From assembly GCF_014696225.1 (NCBI RefSeq), contig NZ_JACJPV010000025.1, forward strand, positions 1-64,000: DNA of 64,000 bases. The letters are read 5' to 3'. The notes below the pieces were generated by a model that saw only the letters and a list, made by a program, of their open reading frames with translations, had not been told where the DNA came from and made no database searches. Source of the DNA: Anabaena sp. FACHB-1237 (GTDB taxonomy: Bacteria > Cyanobacteriota > Cyanobacteriia > Cyanobacteriales > Nostocaceae). A program made the position numbers and the translations under genes. Positions 36,929 to 46,215 of this stretch are shown piece by piece (within the stretch, counting starts at the first letter, position 1; each line of letters begins with the position of its first letter).

Positions 36929-37624
36929 TTACTTAGCTAAACCATGTTCTAAAGCGAAACGCACTAATTCTGTGCGGCTGTTAGTACCAGTTTTACTAAA
37001 TAAGCGACTGACGTATTTTTCCACATTGCGAACGCTAGTGTCTAAACGTCGAGCAATCTCTTTATTCATTAATCCCTCCGCTACTAAATTTAAAACGCTT
37101 TGTTCTCTAGGAGTCAAATCAATATTAAATGGTGCTGGAGATTGAGATATGCCGTTTCTATGAGTTAATAATACTCGGATTTGAGCAATTTGGTTAGCCA
37201 ACTCGGCAATATTTGGAACTTCTCCATCTTCACTACTAACTTTAGTTTGGGCTTGACGACGTGCTAATAAATTTTCTACAATAGCTACTAATTCATCAGG
37301 GTCAAATGGTTTAGGTAAATAAGCATCTACACCGGCTTGGTACCCTTGAATGCGATCGCCTGTCATGCCTTTAGCTGTTAAGAATATGACTGGTAGTGCT
37401 TGAAACCGAGGATCATCACGTAATTGTTTCAAAAATTGATAACCGTCTACTTGAGGCATCATCACATCAGAAATTACCAGATCAGGTATATTTTGCTGCA
37501 TTATATCCCAGCCTTCGCGGGCATTAGTAGCAGTGAGGACATTAAAACCACTTTCTTGTAAGTAGTCTTTAACTGCGGTTCTCAAACTAGGTTCATCATC
37601 TACGAGTAATAATTGTGCTGACAT
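36929..37624 (-). CDS. Response regulator, receiver domain plus LuxR-type HTH
   Basis: 231 residues. The receiver domain is at 1-120: acidic pair Asp9-Asp10, phospho-acceptor Asp53 in LVISDVMMP, and Lys in YLPKPFDPDEL. The LuxR/NarL HTH covers about 165-228 (LTPREQSVLNLVAEGLMNKEIARRLDTSVRNVEKYVSRLF). It resembles cyanobacterial/plastid regulators of the Ycf29 type, but I do not assign a name. No histidine kinase is adjacent, so the input is unknown. It is divergent from the cyclo-ligase gene. Confidence 0.88.
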   Translation of the reverse strand: MSAQLLLVDDEPSLRTAVKDYLQESGFNVLTATNAREGWDIMQQNIPDLVISDVMMPQVDGYQFLKQLRDDPRFQALPVIFLTAKGMTGDRIQGYQAGVDAYLPKPFDPDELVAIVENLLARRQAQTKVSSEDGEVPNIAELANQIAQIRVLLTHRNGISQSPAPFNIDLTPREQSVLNLVAEGLMNKEIARRLDTSVRNVEKYVSRLFSKTGTNSRTELVRFALEHGLAK

Positions 37625-37751
37625 AGAAATTTTCCTTGAGGGTGGTTTTTTAAATGTAACGAAATTTAATCAAAGTTGGTGATTGGTGATGGTAGAATAA
37701 TTACAAATGTGAAATTTAAACTTGTTATAGATTATCAATTGTAAATTAAAT

Positions 37752-38378
37752 ATGAACCGAGATAATTTACAAAATAAATTAGATAAGAAACAATTACGTC
37801 GTTATTTGTTAAAAAAACGTCAACAGATGACAATGGTAGAATGGAGAGAAAAAAGCGATCGCATTGTTACCAATTTACAAACATCAAAATTATTTCAAGA
37901 AGCTGAAACTATTTTAGCATTTTTTAGTTTTCGGCAAGAACCAGATTTAAGTCCATTATTTAACAGTTCTCAAAAACGCTGGGGGTTTCCGCGTTGTGTT
38001 GGTAATTTCTTAATGTGGCATTTTTGGCAACCAGAAGATAGTTCCAATAATAGTTCATATAATAGTTTAAATGTAGGTAATTATGGTATTCATGAACCTC
38101 ATCCTCATGCAGAAGTAGTTGATATTACAGAAGTTGATTTAATCCTTATTCCTTGTGTGGGTTGTGATCTTAAAGGATATCGTTTAGGATATGGAGGGGG
38201 ATATTATGATCGGTTATTAAGCTCTCCAATAATGAGAGAAAAAATAACGATGGGAATAGTTTTTGAACTTGGTTATTTACCACAATTACCCAGAGATCAT
38301 TGGGATCAACCCTTAGATGGGGTAGTATGGGAAAATGGGGTACATATATGTAGGGGCAAACCCCCTGTGGTTGCCTAA
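37752..38378 (+). CDS. 5-formyltetrahydrofolate cyclo-ligase
   Basis: ATP-dependent conversion of 5-formyl-THF to 5,10-methenyl-THF in one-carbon metabolism. 208 residues with the N-terminal KKQLRRYLLKKRQQ, the ATP/Mg loop GYRLGYGGGYYDRLL and AFFSFRQEPDLSPL. The last ten residues (CRGKPPVVA) are encoded by a GGGGCAAACCCCC dispersed repeat, so the original end may have been changed slightly. Confidence 0.9.
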   Translation: MNRDNLQNKLDKKQLRRYLLKKRQQMTMVEWREKSDRIVTNLQTSKLFQEAETILAFFSFRQEPDLSPLFNSSQKRWGFPRCVGNFLMWHFWQPEDSSNNSSYNSLNVGNYGIHEPHPHAEVVDITEVDLILIPCVGCDLKGYRLGYGGGYYDRLLSSPIMREKITMGIVFELGYLPQLPRDHWDQPLDGVVWENGVHICRGKPPVVA

Positions 38379-38426
38379 ACAGTTAGAATTGATAATGGAC
38401 AATTGATAATTGATAGTTATTGTACC

Positions 38427-38458
38427 AATTACCAATCACCAATTACCAATCACCAATA
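38427..38458. repeat. Short tandem repeat of ACCAATTACCAATC units
   Basis: Two 14-bp units plus a partial third just downstream of psbZ. Common in filamentous cyanobacteria; no function is inferred. Confidence 0.6.
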
Positions 38459-38462
38459 ATAC

Positions 38463-38651
38463 TTAAACTACAAAAAAGTTTAAGATACCTACTAATACTA
38501 CTAAAGCTGCCCAAATTCCAGAACCTACCCAAAGGAGTTTTTTAGATTCTACCCAGTTTTGGGGAGTAGCATAAGCTACAGGAACACCTATAACTAGTAC
38601 AAAAGAGAACAGGACTAGTGATATTAAAGCAATTTGGAATACTGTTGTCAT
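38463..38651 (-). CDS. psbZ: Photosystem II protein PsbZ (Ycf9)
   Basis: 62 residues from the ATG at 38651: [20 protein letters not shown], a loop ([16 protein letters not shown]), and a second membrane helix. Two-helix subunit at the PSII periphery near CP43. A longer frame from 38699 adds a leader not typical of PsbZ. Confidence 0.93.
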   Translation of the reverse strand: MTTVFQIALISLVLFSFVLVIGVPVAYATPQNWVESKKLLWVGSGIWAALVVLVGILNFFVV

Positions 38652-38798
38652 TTTACTTTTCCCAATACAGATAAATATTGATTTTACCAAAACTGGCATT
38701 TGATAGACAGTTTTAGTGATTCAGATTAACCTGTGAGATCACTAGGCTGTTTCTGAACAATTGATGAACAACTAATATTTTACTTCTCCTGTGTCACA

Positions 38799-41489
38799 AT
38801 GGATCTGATTCTTTGCCATACAACTGCTGATTTTGATGCTCTGGGTGCGGCGGTGGGCTTAACTTGTCTCCAACCTGGGAGTAAAATAGTTTTAACTGGA
38901 GGAGCGCATCCTCCTGTGAGAGATTTTTTGGCTTTACATCGAGATGAATATGCTCTGATTGAAGCGCGTTCTGTCAATCCTGAAAAAATACGTTCTTTGA
39001 CTATTGTAGATACTCAACAACGCGATCGCTTAGGTAAGTCTGCATCATGGTTAGATTTACCAAATGTTCAAGATATCATTATATATGATCATCATTTAGG
39101 TACAGATAGAGATATTCCCACTACTAAATTATATTTGAATCAGGTAGGTGCAACTACTACTTTAATGGTAGAAGAATTGCAAAAACGTAATATTGCTTTG
39201 ACTGCTGCTGAAGCTACGGTGATGGCTTTAGGCATTCATGTAGATACTGGTTCTTTAACATACAGTCAATCTACTGCTAGGGATGCGTTAGCATTAGCTT
39301 GGTTAATGCAGCAAGGAGCGAGTTTAGCGGTTATTTCTGTATATTGTGATCCTGGTTTATCTCCCCAACTACAAAAATTGTTAACTCAAAGTTTGGAGAA
39401 CTTAGAATATATTTGTTTGCGGGGATATACCATAGCTTCAGTCATATTAAAAACAGAACAATTTGTACCAGGTTTATCAAACTTAGCTTCAGAAATTGTT
39501 GATTTAACAGAAAGTGATGCCGTAATTTTAGCTAATGAATATCCATTAAATGATGGTGATTTAAGATTAACAATAATTGGGCGATCGCAAATACCCCATA
39601 CAAATCTTAATCAGTTATTTCAATTTTTTGGCGGAGGTGGTCATTCTCAAGCTGCATCCGTAAATCTTCGCACTAATGACTCTCAACACATCTTAGAACA
39701 AATAATTACAGGGTTAAAATCCCAAGTTCCCCATCCTCCCACAGCCAGAGATTTAATGTCTTCTCCAGTGCGAACTATTTTACCAGAAACTACCATTTGG
39801 GAAGCACAAAGAATATTACTCCGTTATGGACATTCTGGCTTATCTGTAGTCAACAATCAAGGGACATTATTGGGAATTATCTCCCGTCGAGATTTAGATA
39901 TTGCCTTACATCATGGTTTTAATCATGCACCAGTTAAGGGTTACATGACTAGTCAAATAAAAACCATTAATCCTGATACCATTTTACCAGAAATTGAATC
40001 ATTAATGGTGACTTATGACATTGGTAGATTACCAGTTTTAGAAAATGATAAATTAGTGGGAATTGTCACCAGAACAGATGTTTTAAGAGAATTACATCAA
40101 GCGGAAATTAGAGATAGACAAATTACCACAGAAGCACAAAATAATATTAATTTACCACAACTAAAAAATCAGTTAAAACCAGAACTGTGGCAATTATTAA
40201 ATGTAGCATCCCAAGCAGCAGAAAAACGTGGTTGGCATCTTTATTTAGTGGGAGGTGCAGTACGAGATTTATTATTAGCTAAAAACCATGAACAATTAAT
40301 AATTAATGATATAGATTTAGTGGTGGATGGTTTTCATAAATCTGCCGATGTCGGTGCTGGAGTAGAATTAGCTAAGGTATTACAAAATATTTATAAAAAT
40401 GCCAGATTAGAAATTCATGGATCTTTTCAAACTGCGGCTTTATTATGGCATAAAGATCCCCAATTAGGTTCCTTATGGGTAGATATTGCCACTTCCAGAA
40501 CCGAATTTTATCCCTATCCTGCTGCCAACCCAGAAGTAGAAGCCAGTTCCATTCGTCAAGACTTATATAGAAGAGATTTTACAATTAATGCAATGGCATT
40601 AAGATTAACATCACCGCGTAATGGAGAATTGTTAGACTTCTTTGGTGGTTTATTAGATATTCAATCTCGAAAAATTAGAGTTTTACACGCTAATAGTTTT
40701 ATTGAAGATCCTACTCGTATTTATCGCGGAGTGCGGTTTGCTATCAGATTTGGATTTACCATTGAAACCCAAACAGAAACGTATATTCGTTATGCTATTA
40801 ATAGCGGAATTTACGATTTAACTACTCAAAGAAATGCCAGAACTCCTGCTTTACAAACTCGGTTGAAAACAGAATTAAAATATATTTTAACAGCACCTTA
40901 TTGGCAATCAACATTACAATTATTAAATGATTTAGGGGCTTTACAATGTATTCATCATAGTTTAAAATTAGATAGACAACTTAAACAAAAATTGCGCTTA
41001 TTAGAACTGTGGTTAAGAAAATTTTCTCAGAAGGAAAATATCCATCATTGGCAAATTAGGTTAGAAGTATTAATTGCGCATTTACCTTCTAAATATCGTG
41101 GTAAAGTCGCCAGAAATTTACAATTAGGAGATGATAGTATTCACAGATTAGAAAATCTATCACAAAATCATACAGAGGTATTAAAAGGTTTATCTATTTG
41201 TCAATTTCCTAGTGAGATTGTGATTTTATTAAGACGTTTTGATTTACAAACATTAATTTTAATTGCTTTACAGAGTTCCCAGGAAGTGAGAAGAAAAATA
41301 TGGCAATATTTAACATTATGGGCAAATATTCAACCATTATTAAATGGCAATGATTTAAAACAATTGGGTTATAAACCTAGTCCATTATATAAACAAATGC
41401 TAGATAATTTATTGATGGTGACTATTGATGGTATTATTAAAGATAAAACTCAAGCAAAGGAATTTTTAGGCGAAAATTATCCCCTATAA
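38799..41489 (+). CDS. DHH phosphoesterase - CBS pair - tRNA nucleotidyltransferase/poly(A) polymerase fusion
   Basis: 896 residues. DHH/DHHA1 phosphoesterase at ~1-305 (ILCHTTADFDALGAA, IIIYDHHLGTD, GGGGHSQAAS); two CBS domains at ~315-435; class II nucleotidyltransferase head at ~470-620 (LYLVGGAVRDLLL, NDIDLVVDG, RRDFTINAMAL); then RNA-binding helical neck/tail. Cyanobacteria often split CCA addition between two enzymes; this domain layout is known for the A-adding or poly(A)-like member, but specificity is not readable here. The 3' end has been duplicated in tandem (41455-41698). Confidence 0.92.
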   Translation: MDLILCHTTADFDALGAAVGLTCLQPGSKIVLTGGAHPPVRDFLALHRDEYALIEARSVNPEKIRSLTIVDTQQRDRLGKSASWLDLPNVQDIIIYDHHLGTDRDIPTTKLYLNQVGATTTLMVEELQKRNIALTAAEATVMALGIHVDTGSLTYSQSTARDALALAWLMQQGASLAVISVYCDPGLSPQLQKLLTQSLENLEYICLRGYTIASVILKTEQFVPGLSNLASEIVDLTESDAVILANEYPLNDGDLRLTIIGRSQIPHTNLNQLFQFFGGGGHSQAASVNLRTNDSQHILEQIITGLKSQVPHPPTARDLMSSPVRTILPETTIWEAQRILLRYGHSGLSVVNNQGTLLGIISRRDLDIALHHGFNHAPVKGYMTSQIKTINPDTILPEIESLMVTYDIGRLPVLENDKLVGIVTRTDVLRELHQAEIRDRQITTEAQNNINLPQLKNQLKPELWQLLNVASQAAEKRGWHLYLVGGAVRDLLLAKNHEQLIINDIDLVVDGFHKSADVGAGVELAKVLQNIYKNARLEIHGSFQTAALLWHKDPQLGSLWVDIATSRTEFYPYPAANPEVEASSIRQDLYRRDFTINAMALRLTSPRNGELLDFFGGLLDIQSRKIRVLHANSFIEDPTRIYRGVRFAIRFGFTIETQTETYIRYAINSGIYDLTTQRNARTPALQTRLKTELKYILTAPYWQSTLQLLNDLGALQCIHHSLKLDRQLKQKLRLLELWLRKFSQKENIHHWQIRLEVLIAHLPSKYRGKVARNLQLGDDSIHRLENLSQNHTEVLKGLSICQFPSEIVILLRRFDLQTLILIALQSSQEVRRKIWQYLTLWANIQPLLNGNDLKQLGYKPSPLYKQMLDNLLMVTIDGIIKDKTQAKEFLGENYPL

Positions 41490-41698
41490 ATAAGCTAATG
41501 TGTAGCGCTGACTGTATAACCAAAAAACCTGAAATTAAAGTAGCGCAAGCATCTTGCTTGCATTTATTATCGAAAACAAAGGAATTTTTAGGCGAAAATT
41601 ATCCCCTATAAATAAGCTAATGTGTAGCACTGACTGTATAACCAAAAAACCTGAAATTAAAGTAGCGCAAGCATCTTGCTTGCATTTATTATCCAAAT
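41455..41698. repeat. 122-bp tandem duplication covering a gene end and a MITE
   Basis: Unit 1 (41455-41576) and unit 2 (41577-41698) are nearly the same. Each contains the last eleven codons of the nucleotidyltransferase gene plus the left part of a TA-MITE. The duplicated gene end has no start and is not translated on its own. Confidence 0.8.
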
Positions 41699-41716
41699 TA
41701 AAAGCACAACAACTTA
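41613..41716. mobile_element. TA-MITE, older full-length copy
   Basis: 104 bp including the flanking TA; from TAAGCTAATGTG to CAACAACTTA. It differs from the three young copies at several bases (TGTAGCACTGACTG, CTTGCATTTATTATCC). It belongs to the tandem duplication, whose first unit holds the left 86 bp of the same copy (41491-41576). Confidence 0.75.
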
Positions 41717-41737
41717 TTATATTGCCTAACAAATGTA

Positions 41738-41841
41738 TAAGCTAATGTGCAGCACTCACTGTATAATTAAAAAACCTGAAGTTACAGTAGCACAAGCATC
41801 TTGCTTGTATTAATTATTCAAGTTAAAGGCACGACAGCTTA
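41738..41841. mobile_element. TA-MITE, young full-length copy A
   Basis: 104 bp including a TA on both sides. Nearly the same as 46296-46399 and, inverted, 51288-51391. Ends AGCTAATGTGC and GCACGACAGCT are imperfect inverted repeats, and the centre holds CAAGCATCTTGCTTG. Confidence 0.85.
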
Positions 41842-41880
41842 ATAAATATAAGACAACCTGACAACTTAGAACAGTGAAAA

Positions 41881-42351
41881 ATGTATCAAGTAGATCCACC
41901 ACTTTCTCCTAAAGAAACATTACCGACAATGTATGATCTTCCTAGCGAAGATCCGGAGGAACCTCGTTTGCCTGATCACTTTCATGTACTACAACCACAA
42001 TTATTAACAGATACCTTTTGTCCTCCTAACTATATTTGGCAAGAAATATTTACGGGAACGGACATAAATCTGTATTATGATATACCTCATGCATCATGGT
42101 ATAAAATACCAGACTAGTTTGCAGCTTTAGGAGTACCATATTTGTATGAAAATAGAGATTTAAGATTAAGTTACGTTGTATGCCAAGAAGCAGTGAATCC
42201 TTACATTGTGGTAGAATTATTATCACCGGGAACAGAAAAAGAAGACTTAGGATAAATATTAAGAGATGTAGAAAAACCGCCAGTAAAATGGGATGTTTAT
42301 GAAAAAATATTGAGAGTTTTTGGATATTACCTTGCTGAATTAGACTATTAA
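41881..42351 (+). pseudogene. Uma2-family (DUF820) nuclease-like gene, broken by stops and a repeat
   Basis: Starts MYQVDPPLSPKETLPTMYDLP and carries family features (SYVVCQEAVNPYIVVELLSPG). TAG at 42115-42117 stands where WFAAL would continue, and TAA lies at 42250-42252 within GTEKEDLG-stop-ILRDV. At about 42331 the coding similarity ends where a GTTGCTGA-type MITE begins. It is one of three Uma2 genes in this window; only 47004-47573 is intact. Confidence 0.78.
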
Positions 42352-42438
42352 ATGGAAAAGTTACAAAAATGAAAATCTTACTCTTATGTACGTGAAGTGT
42401 CTCTGCGTGGAACTTTTATCATACCCTTAATCAGCAAT
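42331..42438. mobile_element. MITE-like element with TTGCTGAAT/AATCAGCAA ends, copy 1
   Basis: About 108 bp; CTTGCTGAATTAGA... to ...CTTAATCAGCAATG. Further copies lie at 45914-46023 and 60184-60293. It is directly followed by a GCGTCA...TGACGCACC repeat (42439-42515) related to the element at 13746. Confidence 0.7.
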
Positions 42439-42718
42439 GCGTCAATCTTTAAGGTACATCAACTGTCAATAGTCTGTTTATTTGTAGGATTTATAAAGTC
42501 TGACGCACCTTACATACAATTATAAGCTAATAGTATAAAAATTTTGCATTATCACAGGTTTAGGGAAAATGTCAAGTAAGATCCCGGACTTCTTTAAGAA
42601 GTCCGGGATCTACGGGATCTAATTAATTGGTAAGATAATAAAAAACTTATTAATAAAAGTCCCTAGCAATTTAAAATCTAAAGGTGATTAGCTACAGAAA
42701 ATCTACCTAATTCAAGTT
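42352..42718. other. Repeat-filled intergenic region before ispG
   Basis: Holds the end of the TTGCTGA element, a CTGACGCACC repeat half, and the 31-bp palindrome at 42580-42610. The last ~100 bp upstream of ispG look unique and should hold its promoter. Confidence 0.5.
42580..42610. repeat. 31-bp perfect GATCCCGG palindrome, copy 2
   Basis: 15-bp arms around one central T (left arm GATCCCGGACTTCTT). A half arm (TACGGGATCT) follows directly. It lies 108 bp before the ispG ATG. Confidence 0.9.
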
Positions 42719-43945
42719 ATGCAAACCCTAGCAACGCCACAAACAAACAATAATATATCCGTTCAACCTACCTTTGATACTACTATTAAACGGCGGAAAA
42801 CCCGCCCGGTAAAAGTAGGAGACATTACCATTGGTGGTGGATATCCGGTAGTTGTACAATCAATGATTAACGAAGATACCCTGGATATTGATGGTTCTGT
42901 AGCCGCTATTCGTCGTCTACATGAAATAGGATGTGAAATAGTTCGCGTTACAGTTCCTAGTATGGCTCACGCTAAAGCCTTATCAGAAATAAAAGAGAAA
43001 CTAATTAAAACCTATCGTGATGTACCCATAGTTGCTGATGTTCACCACAATGGCATGAAAATAGCTCTGGAAGTGGCTAAACACATTGAGAAAGTACGCA
43101 TTAATCCAGGATTATACGTATTTGAAAAACCTAACAGCAACCGTACTGAATATACACAAGCTGAATTTGACGAAATTGGCGAAAAAATCCGGGAAACTTT
43201 AGCTCCTTTGGTGATCTCCTTACGAGATCAAGGTAAAGCTCTGCGTATTGGTGTAAATCATGGTTCTTTAGCTGAAAGAATGTTATTTACTTATGGTGAC
43301 ACTCCAGAGGGGATGGTAGAATCAGCTTTAGAATTTATCCGTATTTGTGAATCTTTAGATTTTTACAACATTGTAATTTCTATGAAAGCGTCACGAGTTC
43401 CCGTCATGGTAGCAGCCTATCGCTTAATGGCTAAACGCATGGATGATTTGGCTATGGATTATCCTTTACACTTGGGTGTAACAGAAGCGGGAGATGGTGA
43501 ATATGGTAGAATTAAATCCACTGCGGGTATTGCGGCGTTATTAACTGATGGTATTGGGGATACCATTCGTGTGTCTTTAACAGAAGCACCAGAAAAGGAA
43601 ATTCCTGTGTGTTATAGCATTTTGCAAGCTTTAGGTTTGCGGAAAACAATGGTGGAATATGTGGCTTGTCCCTCCTGTGGTAGAACTTTATTTAATTTGG
43701 AAGATGTGTTACATCAGGTTAGGGAAGCAACTAAACATCTCACAGGGTTAGATATTGCGGTTATGGGTTGTATTGTTAATGGCCCTGGAGAAATGGCCGA
43801 TGCTGACTATGGTTATGTTGGGAAGACTCCTGGTTTTATTTCGTTATATCGTGGGCGTGAGGAAATTAAGAAAGTTCCTGAAACAGAAGGTGTACAAGAA
43901 TTGATTAATTTAATTAAGGCTGATGGCCGTTGGGTAGATCCTTAA
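42719..43945 (+). CDS. ispG: 4-hydroxy-3-methylbut-2-enyl diphosphate synthase
   Basis: Converts ME-cPP to HMBPP in the MEP pathway of isoprenoid synthesis, feeding carotenoids, the phytyl chain and the squalene used by shc. 408 residues. The [4Fe-4S] cysteines are in CPSCG (Cys317, Cys320) and GCIVNGPGE (Cys351), with Glu357. The TIM-barrel start [19 protein letters not shown] is typical. In cyanobacteria ferredoxin can supply the electrons (known for the family). Confidence 0.95.
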   Translation: MQTLATPQTNNNISVQPTFDTTIKRRKTRPVKVGDITIGGGYPVVVQSMINEDTLDIDGSVAAIRRLHEIGCEIVRVTVPSMAHAKALSEIKEKLIKTYRDVPIVADVHHNGMKIALEVAKHIEKVRINPGLYVFEKPNSNRTEYTQAEFDEIGEKIRETLAPLVISLRDQGKALRIGVNHGSLAERMLFTYGDTPEGMVESALEFIRICESLDFYNIVISMKASRVPVMVAAYRLMAKRMDDLAMDYPLHLGVTEAGDGEYGRIKSTAGIAALLTDGIGDTIRVSLTEAPEKEIPVCYSILQALGLRKTMVEYVACPSCGRTLFNLEDVLHQVREATKHLTGLDIAVMGCIVNGPGEMADADYGYVGKTPGFISLYRGREEIKKVPETEGVQELINLIKADGRWVDP

Positions 43946-44340
43946 TGGTATTTTGTAGGGTTGGTTGGTTGCTATAACTTTCCGCTCTATAAAACTTACC
44001 CAAAGCTACCCAAGTCTATACTTAACTGGACAATGGTAGCTTTGATGTTTACTTCCTGATTTAACATAGTCTCAAGATGACTCTTGAGACGTTTGCTTAC
44101 TCTACAGGCTGACACGGTAGAGCTTACCGCCAAATCTGAACATTTTGGTATAAAAATACCATCAAACCAATGTTCAAGATTTTGATAATCATCATCTCTG
44201 TTTTAAACTATTCACACATTGCAAATACTAGCTCATAACCAAGTCTTAAAAGTCTGTCTTTATCAGTTAAAACCAATCCGCTGACATTACCTTACATGAT
44301 GCGTTTTAGCATAAAATTTATCTCACACTCAGACACACTA
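43946..44340 (-). pseudogene. Probable relic of an IS607-type serine recombinase
   Basis: On the minus strand 44211-44276 reads LVLTDKDRLLRLGYELVFAMCE, followed by a stop and then FKTEMMII. This matches the (V)xxDRLxRxGxEL region of IS607-family TnpA serine recombinases. Further along in another frame, AVSSTVSACRVSKRLKSH resembles their C-terminal half. Frameshifts and stops are many and no helix-turn-helix or catalytic-Ser segment is seen. Two small hairpins (TCTCAAG/CTTGAGA near 44069-44088 and CTCTAC/GTAGAG near 44100) also lie here. Confidence 0.45.
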
Positions 44341-44519
44341 TATTTTATTTTGCACGCATTATTTTGCACGCACAGAAGCACAGAAACGGAGGAGTAAAAA
44401 TCCACTCAAAGATGAAAGCTGACTCCTATTTTCCAGAATTAGCGATCGCTGTGTTATCATTTATAAAATTAAGTGTTAGATTGGGCATAATTAATATATT
44501 TTTTCACACGGCTGTTATT

Positions 44520-45782
44520 ATGATTACAAAAAGCAAGCTGGTTTTAGGTGCTACTTTATTGACGCTTTCTAGTATAGGTGTTGCTAGTATTGGTATTCAC
44601 TCCGCAAGTAGAGCTTCATTTAAAGACAGCTACAAAAATTTAGTTGATGAAGTTTGGCAAAATATCTACTATCGTTATGTTGATAGTACTTTTAATCAGG
44701 TAGATTGGCAAGCAGTACGCAAGGAATACGTTAAAAATAAAAATTATACTACTCAAGAGGAAGCATATAAGTCTATTCGGGAAATGCTCAAAAAGCTCGA
44801 AGACCCTTATACTAGATTTATGGACCCAGAAGAGTTTAAAAGTATGAAAATTGATACTTCTGGAGAGCTTACTGGTATTGGTATTACTATCAGTTTAGAT
44901 GAAAAAACTAAGCAGTTGGTTGTTATTTCTCCTATTGAAGATACTCCAGCTTTTAAAGCAGGTATTTTAGCTAAAGATATAATTTTAGAAATTAATGGTA
45001 AAAGTACCAAGGGTATGGATACTAATGATGCAGTATCTTTAATTCGTGGTGAACCTAATACTAAGGTTAGGTTAACTATACTACGTGGCAAGGATCAGAA
45101 GAAGTTTGAAATTACTAGAGCAAGAATTGAAATTCATCCTGTTAAATTCTCCGACAAGAAAACTCCCTATGGCAATATAGGCTATATTCGTCTCAACCAG
45201 TTTAGCGCTAATGCTAGTAAGGAAATGAGGGATGCTATTATCAATTTAGAGAACAAAAAGGTTTCTGGTTATGTCTTGGATTTGCGAAATAATCCCGGTG
45301 GCTTGTTATATGCTAGTATCGAAATCGCTCAAATGTGGTTGAATCGTGGTACTATTGTCTCTACTATTGATCGTCAAGGTATTCAAGATAAACAGTCCGC
45401 TAATGGTACAGCTTTAACTAATAAACCTTTGGTAATCTTAGTTGATAAGGGTTCGGCCAGTGCTAGTGAAATTCTCTCTGGCGCTTTACAAGATAATAAA
45501 CGCGCTATCTTAGTAGGTAGTCAAACTTTTGGTAAGGGTTTGGTGCAATCTGTTTTACCTTTAAAATCTGGTGCAGGTATGGCTGTAACTATTGCTAAAT
45601 ATCATACTCCTAGTGGTAAGGATATTAATAAACATGGTATTGACCCTGATATCAAGGTAGAATTAACTGATAAACAAAGACAACAACTATGGTTAAAGGA
45701 AAGGGATAAGTTAGCAACTTTGGACGATCCTGAGTATGCTAAAGCTGTGGAAGTTTTGGGTCAGCAAGCTCGGAGAAATTGA
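44520..45782 (+). CDS. Carboxyl-terminal processing protease (S41)
   Basis: 420 residues from the ATG at 44520 (MITKSKLVLGATLLTLSS..., signal anchor). An upstream TTG at 44364 would add 52 residues made of repeat-like sequence. PDZ domain ~100-190 (LTGIGITISLDEKTKQ, PAFKAGI), S41 domain with the Ser/Lys pair in GSASASEILSGALQDNKRAILVGSQTFGKG. Members of this family mature D1 of PSII (CtpA) or process other exported proteins; this one looks most like the CtpB/CtpC side, so I leave the letter open. Confidence 0.88.
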   Translation: MITKSKLVLGATLLTLSSIGVASIGIHSASRASFKDSYKNLVDEVWQNIYYRYVDSTFNQVDWQAVRKEYVKNKNYTTQEEAYKSIREMLKKLEDPYTRFMDPEEFKSMKIDTSGELTGIGITISLDEKTKQLVVISPIEDTPAFKAGILAKDIILEINGKSTKGMDTNDAVSLIRGEPNTKVRLTILRGKDQKKFEITRARIEIHPVKFSDKKTPYGNIGYIRLNQFSANASKEMRDAIINLENKKVSGYVLDLRNNPGGLLYASIEIAQMWLNRGTIVSTIDRQGIQDKQSANGTALTNKPLVILVDKGSASASEILSGALQDNKRAILVGSQTFGKGLVQSVLPLKSGAGMAVTIAKYHTPSGKDINKHGIDPDIKVELTDKQRQQLWLKERDKLATLDDPEYAKAVEVLGQQARRN

Positions 45783-46215
45783 GCAAATTAGGAGTCAGCA
45801 GTATTATTTACTTGTTATACAGTTTGAATGTCTCTTATAATTGTATTTTTTGCGACTTGTCACGCCTTTGCGATAGAGTAATTATTTATCAAACAGAGAT
45901 AAATAAATGAGGCCTTGCTGAATTAGAGTATGAAATGGAAAAGTTACAAAAATGAAAATCTTACTCTTGTGTACCTGGAGTGCCTCTGCGTGAGACTTTC
46001 ATTATACCCTTAATCAGCAATGCCGATAATTTTTTAATGTCTTCAGAGACACCTACGGCGATCGCAGCTATTGCTTAACGGATATCTGGTATATTTAATT
46101 GTCAGAATCAGGATATCCGGGATGTAAGGATGTACAGGATGTTGATGATTGCTGATCGTGTTAATACTTGTGCAGTATGTTATAATCATGGGCATACTCA
46201 ATCATCACCCTATCT
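45783..46215. other. Repeat-filled intergenic region
   Basis: About 430 bp between the protease and the kinase relic. Contains the TTGCTGA element at 45914-46023, one HIP1 site near 46060, and part of the CAGGATATCC repeat at 46103-46145. No gene. Confidence 0.5.
45914..46023. mobile_element. MITE-like TTGCTGAAT/AATCAGCAA element, copy 2
   Basis: About 110 bp, closely similar to 42331-42438 (TGAAATGGAAAAGTTACAAAAATG shared in order) and more loosely to 60184-60293. Non-coding. Confidence 0.7.

Noticed and set aside
41535..41745. Frames on both strands over the TA-MITE cluster
   Set aside because: They are translations of the MITE and of the duplicated gene end; no start site is plausible.
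44364..44519. N-terminal extension of the Ctp protease from a TTG
   Set aside because: The added 52 residues are encoded by repeat-like sequence (CACGCACAGAAGC, a HIP1 site), and the downstream ATG gives a normal signal sequence.
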